The position numbers were made by a program, and so were the translations under genes. Below the pieces are notes generated by a model. The model had not been told where the DNA came from. It did not search any database and saw only the letters and a list, made by a program, of their open reading frames with translations. From Kitasatospora aureofaciens (GTDB lineage Bacteria > Actinomycetota > Actinomycetes > Streptomycetales > Streptomycetaceae), in assembly GCF_001188955.3 (NCBI RefSeq), contig NZ_JPRF03000036.1, positions 20,548 to 84,547 on the forward strand: DNA of 64,000 nucleotides. The letters run 5' to 3'. This document shows, piece after piece, positions 58,581-64,000 of the stretch. Position 1 is the first letter of the stretch. Each line of letters begins with the position of its first letter.

Positions 58581-59899
58581 GCGCCGGCCTCTTCTCGGTA
58601 GGGGGCGGTGGTCTTGGCGCCGTCGGCGGCCCGCCACAGGTCCGGCAGGGAGTCGCCGGCCCGGACCGGCAGGACCGTCCAGCCGGCCGCGCGCAGCTCG
58701 CGGACCCGGTCGCGGAACGGGTCGCCGCCGGTGTCGGGGGCGATCATCCGCAGGCCGGCCCAGGTGCCGGTGTCGAGGAGGAAGGCGATGGCCCCGCCGG
58801 TGCGGCTGCGCAGCCGGGCCAGCCGGGCGGCCTGCGCCCCGTCCAGGTCGCCGAGGACGGCGACCAGCAGGCCCTCACCGCCAGCCCGCAGCGGCTCCTC
58901 GGCGCGGGAGAGCCCGGCGCCGTCGGACAGGTCGGCGACCGCGAGGGCGTCCAGGATCAGCCCGGAGGTGTCGGCGGCGAGGTTCTGGCCGCCGGTGCCC
59001 GGCCCGGGCACCCACTGCCCGGTGTCGGTGAGCAGCTGGGTCTGGTAGCCGCGCTCCAGCAGGTGCACTGCGACGGAGGCGGCGCAGCTGACCGCCCACT
59101 CGAAGGAGGAGGCCGGGCCGCTGCCCCGGTGGCCCACCTCACGGGTGTCCAGCAGGACGGTGGCGCGGGCCTTCTGCGGCTGCTCCTCGCGGCGCACCAT
59201 CAGCTCGCCGTACCGGGCGGTGGAGCGCCAGTGCACCCGGCGCAGGTCGTCGCCGGGACGGTACTCGCGCAGGATCACGTCGTCGTCCCCGGCCAGCGCC
59301 AGCGTACGGGCGTGGCTCTCGCCCTGGCCGATCCACTCGCCGGTCAGCCGCACCTGCGGCAGCGCCTGGACCTGCGGGACGACGGTGAGCACGTCGGAGG
59401 CGGAGAAGCCGCGGTTGACCTCGCACATCCCGAACGGGTCGGACAGCCGCAGCTGCAGCGGCCCGAGCGGGTAACGGCCGCGCAGGTCGGAGCGGACCCG
59501 GTAGGAGACCTCGCGGAAGCCGCGCGGCTCCACCCGGTCCAGCACGAAGCGCGGGCGCGGCCCGAGCACGTACGGCACCTTGTCCTCCAGGAGCAGCAGC
59601 CCGGTGGGCACCCGGGAGACGTTGTCCACCCGCAGGTGGACGCGGGCCTCCTGGCCGGCGATCGCCCGGTGCGGGCTGAGCCGGCGTCCGCTGGCCACCC
59701 GGTAGCGGGTGTTGGCCACCACCAGGGCGGCGGCCAGCGGCAGCGCGGCGAGCAGCACGCCGACCCGCAGCAGCGCGTCCTGGTCGAGCACGTAGGCGCA
59801 GACCACCGCCGTCAGACCGGCCGCCAGGAAGGAGCGGCCCCGGGTGGTGAGGCCGCGCAGCCCGGCCCGCAGTCCGCCGGTCTGATCGGATGAGGCCAC
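58577..59899 (-). CDS. DUF58 domain protein
   Basis: This 440-residue protein has two N-terminal membrane helices (about 21-62), then a region with VPQVQALPQVRLTGEW and the DUF58 signature YRPGDDLRRVHWRSTARYGELMVRREEQP (about 233-262), followed by a vWA-like fold (about 268-400). DUF58 proteins act with MoxR ATPases. The gene is the middle one of MoxR-DUF58-transglutaminase; it starts one base after the MoxR stop and overlaps the transglutaminase start. Confidence 0.93.
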   Translation of the reverse strand: MASSDQTGGLRAGLRGLTTRGRSFLAAGLTAVVCAYVLDQDALLRVGVLLAALPLAAALVVANTRYRVASGRRLSPHRAIAGQEARVHLRVDNVSRVPTGLLLLEDKVPYVLGPRPRFVLDRVEPRGFREVSYRVRSDLRGRYPLGPLQLRLSDPFGMCEVNRGFSASDVLTVVPQVQALPQVRLTGEWIGQGESHARTLALAGDDDVILREYRPGDDLRRVHWRSTARYGELMVRREEQPQKARATVLLDTREVGHRGSGPASSFEWAVSCAASVAVHLLERGYQTQLLTDTGQWVPGPGTGGQNLAADTSGLILDALAVADLSDGAGLSRAEEPLRAGGEGLLVAVLGDLDGAQAARLARLRSRTGGAIAFLLDTGTWAGLRMIAPDTGGDPFRDRVRELRAAGWTVLPVRAGDSLPDLWRAADGAKTTAPYREEAGA

Positions 59900-59900
59900 C

Positions 59901-60947
59901 TCAGCCCCTCCGGCCGGCCGGGCCGCCCTGGGGACGCGGCAGCGGCAGCCGGGCGACCAGGTCGGTCACGATCTGCTCGGCGCTGCGGCGGCCGAGCTGG
60001 GTCTCGGCGGTCGGCATCAGGCGGTGGGCGAGGACCGGGACGGCCAGGCGCTGGATGTCGTCCGGGGTGACGTAGTCGCGCCCGTCCAGCGCGGCGGCGG
60101 CGCGGGCGGCCCGGACCAGGTGCAGGGTGGCGCGCGGCGAGGCGCCCAGCCGCAGTTCCGGGCTGGTGCGGGTGGCGCCGACCAGGTCGACGGCGTAGCG
60201 GCGGACCGGGTCGGCGATGTGCACGGTGCGGACCAGCTCGACCAGCTTGAGGATGTCGGCGGCGTGCGCGACCGGCTGGAGGTCGTCCAGCGGGTTGGCG
60301 CCGCCGTGCACGTCGAGCATCGCGAACTCGGCCTCGGGGCTGGGGTAGCCGATCGAGATCCGGGCCATGAAGCGGTCCCGCTGGGCCTCCGGGAGGGGGT
60401 AGGTGCCCTCCATCTCGACCGGGTTCTGGGTGGCCACCACCATGAACGGCGAGGGCAGCTCGTAGCTGGTGCCGTCGATGGTGACCTGGCGCTCCTCCAT
60501 GGACTCCAGTAGCGCGGACTGGGTCTTGGGCGAGGCGCGGTTGATCTCGTCGCCGACCACGATCTGGGCGAAGATCGCGCCCGGGCGGAACTCGAAGTCG
60601 TGCCGCTGCTGGTCGTAGATGTTGGTGCCGGTGACGTCCGAGGGCAGCAGGTCGGGGGTGAACTGGATGCGGCGCACGGTGCAGTCCACGGACCTGGCGA
60701 GCGCCTTGGCCAGCATGGTCTTGCCGACGCCGGGTACGTCCTCCAGCAGCAGGTGGCCCTCGGCGAGCAGCACGGTCAGGGCGATCCGGACCGCCTCCGG
60801 CTTGCCCTCGATCACGCTCTCGACGTTGGCGCGGACCCGGTCCACGACCGCGGCGAGCTCGGGGAGCCCGATCCGCTGGTGCCCGTTCGCCCTCTGTTCG
60901 CCCCCCGCAGGACTGCCGAGACCGGCCTGATCGCTGTAGCTCGTCAC
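59901..60947 (-). CDS. MoxR family AAA+ ATPase
   Basis: This chaperone-type ATPase of 348 residues acts on vWA-domain partners such as DUF58. Walker A is EDVPGVGKTMLAK, Walker B is VVGDEINRASPKTQSALLE, sensor 1 lies in VVATQNPVE and the arginine-finger segment is LPEAQRDRFM. I set the start at GTG 60947, with GGAG upstream; a GTG at 60983 would add a short basic N-terminus. First gene of the three-gene operon. Confidence 0.94.
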   Translation of the reverse strand: MTSYSDQAGLGSPAGGEQRANGHQRIGLPELAAVVDRVRANVESVIEGKPEAVRIALTVLLAEGHLLLEDVPGVGKTMLAKALARSVDCTVRRIQFTPDLLPSDVTGTNIYDQQRHDFEFRPGAIFAQIVVGDEINRASPKTQSALLESMEERQVTIDGTSYELPSPFMVVATQNPVEMEGTYPLPEAQRDRFMARISIGYPSPEAEFAMLDVHGGANPLDDLQPVAHAADILKLVELVRTVHIADPVRRYAVDLVGATRTSPELRLGASPRATLHLVRAARAAAALDGRDYVTPDDIQRLAVPVLAHRLMPTAETQLGRRSAEQIVTDLVARLPLPRPQGGPAGRRG

Positions 60948-61178
60948 CCGTTTACGCTCCCTGGCACGCTGCGCCCGCCCCACCCGAGGCCGGACCCCAC
61001 CCCATGCTTGACGCGACCGCCCCGGGGGCGGTTCCGATGGAGGATCCGGCGCCGGGTTGGCGGCCTGCGGCCCGGCCGCCCCAGGTGGTTCGGGGTCTGA
61101 CCGGCAGGCGCATTCTCCCCCGCGCGGCGGCCAGAAGTCACCATTCGGCCGCCGCCGAATGCCGGCGGGCGGAACGCG

Positions 61179-61721
61179 TCAGCGGATCTCGCGCAGCAGC
61201 CCGGTGTGGACGTCGAAGACGAAGCCGCGGACGTCGTCGGTGTGCAGCAGGAAGGGGGAGGTGCGGACCCGCTGCATGGACTGGCGGACGTCGCCGTCCA
61301 GGTCGACGAAGGACTCCACCGCCCACTGCGGGCGCTGGCCGACCTCCAGCTCCAGTTCGCGGCGGAAGTCCTCGGTGAGCCCGAGCAGGCCGCAGCCGGT
61401 GTGGTGGATCAGCGCGATCGAGCGGGTGCCCAGGGCGCGCTGGCTGATGGTCAGGGACCGGATGGTGTCGTCGGTGACGACCCCGCCGGCGTTGCGGATG
61501 ACGTGGGCGTCGCCCAGTTCGAGGCCGAGCGCCGCGAACAGGTCGAGGCGGGCGTCCATGCAGGCCACCACGGCGATCTGCTGGACGGGGCGGGCGTCCA
61601 TGCCGCCGTCCCGGAAGGTCACCGCGTACGCGCGGTTGGCCGTGACGAAGCGGTCGATGATGGTCGGTCTCGGGGAGTCGGCAGCGGCGTTCGGCGTTGG
61701 TCCGTCGGGAGTCACTGTCAT
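61179..61721 (-). CDS. Beta-class carbonic anhydrase
   Basis: This zinc enzyme interconverts CO2 and bicarbonate. It has 180 residues. The zinc ligands are Cys54 (in ACMDARLD, with the Asp56-Arg58 dyad), His107 and Cys110 in HHTGC. The protein has no signal peptide. It starts at ATG 61719-61721 with no ribosome-binding site; TAACGT (61729-61734) ends 7 bases before the ATG, suggesting a leaderless transcript. It is divergent from rsmH. Confidence 0.93.
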   Translation of the reverse strand: MTVTPDGPTPNAAADSPRPTIIDRFVTANRAYAVTFRDGGMDARPVQQIAVVACMDARLDLFAALGLELGDAHVIRNAGGVVTDDTIRSLTISQRALGTRSIALIHHTGCGLLGLTEDFRRELELEVGQRPQWAVESFVDLDGDVRQSMQRVRTSPFLLHTDDVRGFVFDVHTGLLREIR

Positions 61722-62261
61722 GGTGGCGACGTTAGTGCGAACCGGGGCCGCACGGTGGGGCTGAGGGCTACAGAACGCGCCGCTGTGATCGAGCGCATAG
61801 CGACAACGGCACGGTTTGTCCGGTCTGGTCCCGGAGTGGGTTCGTGCCCGGTCGCTCGACGGGGCGCGCGGCGGTCGCCGGGGGCCCCCGGCCGGCGGCC
61901 CCGCCGGGCCGCCCCCACGGCCCGCGACCTGCGGTGATCCGTACCGCCGCCCGGGTGGTGCGCCGGAGCGGACCATTGACTCGAAGGGCCCGCGCGATAG
62001 AGTTGCGGCGCGTTGGAGCACACCCGCCGGAACCCGTCAACCGGGCGTCGTCCGTGCGGTGTGGCCCGTCCGATGCGGCCCGTGGCCTCCACCCGCTCCG
62101 TGTTCACCTGGCGCACCTTCCCCGGTGCCGGGCGGTCACGACCTTCCCCCTGAGCGGGCGGGGACCACGGGCCGCGTCGTCGTGCCGACGGGCGGTGGGC
62201 GAGAATGGTCGGAGCTCCCGGACGACGGGCTGCTCCGCACCGAGGAAGGGCGCCACCGCGC
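61722..62261. promoter_or_regulatory. Divergent region between carbonic anhydrase and rsmH
   Basis: This stretch is 540 bases without a convincing gene. It holds the carbonic anhydrase -10 (61729-61734, minus) and the rsmH promoter (61976-62003). In many bacteria mraZ directly precedes rsmH; I find no MraZ-like frame here on either strand. The + strand leader of about 250 bases has no recognisable riboswitch. Confidence 0.55.
61976..62003 (+). promoter_or_regulatory. Promoter of rsmH and the division cluster
   Basis: TTGACT (61976-61981) and TAGAGT (61998-62003) are separated by 16 bases, a strong match to the principal sigma factor (HrdB) consensus. Confidence 0.75.
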
Positions 62262-63236
62262 ATGACCACCAACGAACCGGGTCCCAAGCACGTTCCGGTG
62301 ATGCTGCAGCGGTGCATGGACGCGTTGGCCCCGGCGATCTCGCGGCCCGGCGCCGTGGTGGTGGACGCCACCCTCGGCCTCGGCGGTCACAGCGAGGCGC
62401 TGCTGACCCAGTTCCCGGAGGTCCGGCTGATCGCGGTGGACCGCGACCCGCAGGCGCTGAAGCTGTCCGGTGAGCGGCTGGCCCCGTTCGGGGACCGGGC
62501 GACCCTGGTGCACGCGGTGTACGACGAGATCCCCGAGGTGCTGGAGCGGCTGGGCATCGACCGGGTGGACGGCGTGCTGTTTGACCTCGGCGTCTCCTCG
62601 ATGCAGCTGGACGAGGCCGACCGCGGCTTCGCCTACGCGCAGGACGCGCCGCTGGACATGCGGATGGACCAGACCCGGGGGATCAGCGCGGCGGAGGTGC
62701 TGAACACCTACAGCCACGGCGACCTGGCCCGGATCCTCAAGGTGTACGGCGAGGAGCGGTTCGCCGGGAAGATCGCCTCGGTCATCCTGCGGGAGCGGGC
62801 CAAGGAACCGTTCACCAACAGCGCGCGTCTGGTCGAGTTGGTGCGCAACGCCATTCCGGCGGCGACCCGCCGGACCGGCGGGAACCCGGCCAAGCGGACC
62901 TTCCAGGCGCTGCGGATCGAGGTCAACGGCGAGTTGGAGGTCTTGGACCGGGCGATCCCGGCCGCGCTGGACGTCCTCGCGCTCGGCGGCCGGATGGTGG
63001 TGATGTCGTACCAGTCGCTGGAGGACCGGCTGGTGAAGCAGTACTTCGCGGCCGGGGCGACCAGCACCGCCCCGCCGGGGCTCCCGTTCGTCCCGGAGGA
63101 GCATCAGCCCTGGCTCAAACTGATCACCCGCGGTGCCGAGCTGGCCACCGAGGAGGAGATCGAGGAGAACCGGCGCGCCGCGCCCGTGCGGCTGCGGGTG
63201 GCGGAGAGGATCAGGGACCGAAGCAAGCGGGGCTGA
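62262..63236 (+). CDS. rsmH: 16S rRNA (cytosine-1402-N4)-methyltransferase
   Basis: This enzyme (also MraW) methylates C1402 in the 16S rRNA decoding centre. It has 324 residues: the N-terminal HVPVMLQRCMDAL, SAM motif VVDATLGLGGHSEALL, FDLGVSSMQLDEADRGFAY, the inserted helical domain, and a C-terminal KRTFQALRIEVN and VMSYQSLEDRLVKQYF. ATG 62262 is preceded by GAGGAAGGG. It is the first gene of the cell division and wall cluster, followed by ftsL-like and ftsI. Confidence 0.97.
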   Translation: MTTNEPGPKHVPVMLQRCMDALAPAISRPGAVVVDATLGLGGHSEALLTQFPEVRLIAVDRDPQALKLSGERLAPFGDRATLVHAVYDEIPEVLERLGIDRVDGVLFDLGVSSMQLDEADRGFAYAQDAPLDMRMDQTRGISAAEVLNTYSHGDLARILKVYGEERFAGKIASVILRERAKEPFTNSARLVELVRNAIPAATRRTGGNPAKRTFQALRIEVNGELEVLDRAIPAALDVLALGGRMVVMSYQSLEDRLVKQYFAAGATSTAPPGLPFVPEEHQPWLKLITRGAELATEEEIEENRRAAPVRLRVAERIRDRSKRG

Positions 63237-63275
63237 GGATCGGTTCCGGCGGGGTCCGAAGGGCGGAGGAGAGCA

Positions 63276-63917
63276 GTGGGGCCGGTGGCCGGTGAGGTCC
63301 GGGCGGGGCGGGGAGGACTCCCCGGGCAGGGCAGGGCGCGGATCACGGTCCGGCCGGGGCGGCGCCCGGTGCGGGGGCGCACGCCGTTCGCGGTGCTCGT
63401 GGTGGTGCTGCTGGCGGCGGGGCTGCTCGGGCTGCTGGCGCTGAACACGGCTCTCAACGAGGGCTCCTTCGAACTGTCCCGGCTGCAGAAGCAGACCACC
63501 AAGGCGACCGACGAGCAGCAGAGCCTCCAGCTCGAGATCGACCAGAGTTCGGCGCCGGACGCGCTGGCCAAGCGGGCCGGCGAGCTGGGCATGGTCCCGG
63601 CCGGTGGGATGGCCTTCCTGGACGTGCCGAACGGCGGCAAGGTGGTCGGCACGCCCGGCCCGGCGCAGGACAGCCCGCCGGTGAAGAAGTCGACGGTCGA
63701 TCCGTGGCCGGTGAAGCCCTCGCCCGGGGCCCAGGGCCCGGCGCAGGCCCAGCCCCCGGCGCAGTCCTCGGCCCAGCCGAGCGGCTCCCCGAGCCCCCAG
63801 CCGTCGACGCAGCAGGCGCCCGCGCCGCCGACCCCGGCGGCCTCGGCCGGGGACTCGGTGATCCAGCTCAACCCGGTGTCACCCGCGCCGGCCCAGCACG
63901 GGGGTGGTACCCGATGA
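63276..63917 (+). CDS. ftsL: FtsL-like division protein with long Pro-rich tail
   Basis: This 213-residue protein has a basic cytoplasmic N-terminus (about 1-35), one membrane helix (about 37-57) and a short extracellular coiled coil (LSRLQKQTTKATDEQQSLQLEID, about 67-90) with a septum-formation pattern. A Pro/Gln/Ser/Ala-rich tail (about 130-200) follows, longer than in typical FtsL. Position between rsmH and ftsI supports the assignment, since FtsL sequences are poorly conserved. It starts at GTG 63276 after GGAGGAGA. Confidence 0.85.
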   Translation: MGPVAGEVRAGRGGLPGQGRARITVRPGRRPVRGRTPFAVLVVVLLAAGLLGLLALNTALNEGSFELSRLQKQTTKATDEQQSLQLEIDQSSAPDALAKRAGELGMVPAGGMAFLDVPNGGKVVGTPGPAQDSPPVKKSTVDPWPVKPSPGAQGPAQAQPPAQSSAQPSGSPSPQPSTQQAPAPPTPAASAGDSVIQLNPVSPAPAQHGGGTR

Positions 63918-64000
63918 CGACGCCTCGTCAGCCGTCCGGTTCTGGCTCCGGTTCCGGATCGGGCTCCGGCCGTCGGCAGCCGCCGCGCGCCGGTGCGGCC
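63914..64000 (+). CDS. ftsI: Penicillin-binding protein FtsI, N-terminus only (runs off window)
   Basis: The ATG at 63914 overlaps the ftsL-like stop (ATGA). The 29 visible codons encode a Thr/Pro/Ser/Gly-rich cytoplasmic start with alternating Ser-Gly residues. Identity is inferred from cluster position only; no transpeptidase motif is inside the window. Confidence 0.7.
   Translation, partial: MTTPRQPSGSGSGSGSGSGRRQPPRAGAA

Noticed and set aside
1..64000. tRNA, rRNA, phage, defence system or large biosynthetic gene cluster
   Set aside because: I looked for these on both strands and saw nothing that supports any of them. The window reads as core chromosome.

Overview
The window is a high-GC stretch of actinobacterial chromosome. 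Gene content, GC-rich third codon positions, GTG/TTG starts and several apparently leaderless genes point to the Streptomycetaceae (Streptomyces or Kitasatospora; I cannot separate them from sequence alone). It is core housekeeping chromosome: I see no transposase, integrase, phage gene, CRISPR array, defence island or large biosynthetic cluster. Gene order, as I remember it, follows the Mycobacterium tuberculosis block from about Rv2164c to Rv2200c, with streptomycete genes interleaved.

Layout. 1-9.7 kb: aerobic respiration. ctaC-ctaD-ctaF (aa3 oxidase subunits II, I, IV) run on +, followed by an L,D-transpeptidase lipoprotein, a short GntR regulator, and on - ctaE-qcrC-qcrA-qcrB (oxidase subunit III plus the bc1 complex). 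10-16.5 kb: a receiver-like protein, trpD, a SAM-IV riboswitch driving a class V aminotransferase, an Lrp-type single-domain protein, a rhomboid protease, a zinc-ribbon protein and an NYN-domain protein. 16.7-22 kb: three tandem NlpC/P60 cell-wall hydrolases, only the middle one behind a c-di-AMP riboswitch, then an HExxH protein. 22-35.7 kb: envelope lipid and mannoside genes (GT87, PimB-like GT4, FadD15-like ligase, acyltransferase), SRPBCC and ArsA-like proteins, the SCO2127-like/glk pair, and the MacS-MacR two-component system.

35.7-39.4 kb holds aromatic amino-acid genes: a fused anthranilate synthase behind a Trp-Trp-Trp leader peptide and attenuator, divergent from class II DAHP synthase. 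Then come iron storage (bfd with tandem iron boxes, convergent with bfr), a molybdopterin oxidoreductase, a PASTA Ser/Thr kinase, thiamine genes (thiO-thiS-thiG behind a TPP riboswitch; thiE elsewhere), a Rv2175c-type DNA-binding protein, a polyprenyl synthase and metF. 50-64 kb: a Q-rich membrane protein, a phytoene-desaturase-like enzyme, DUF4126, a SAV_6107 HEPN protein, a methyltransferase, DUF3040, the transglutaminase-DUF58-MoxR operon, a beta-carbonic anhydrase, and the start of the division/cell-wall cluster (rsmH, ftsL-like, ftsI).

The most distinctive content is regulatory. Three riboswitch classes (SAM-IV, c-di-AMP, TPP), a trp attenuator, iron boxes, several perfect palindromes of about 45-52 bp at operon ends, and several operator-like repeats can all be read directly from the sequence.
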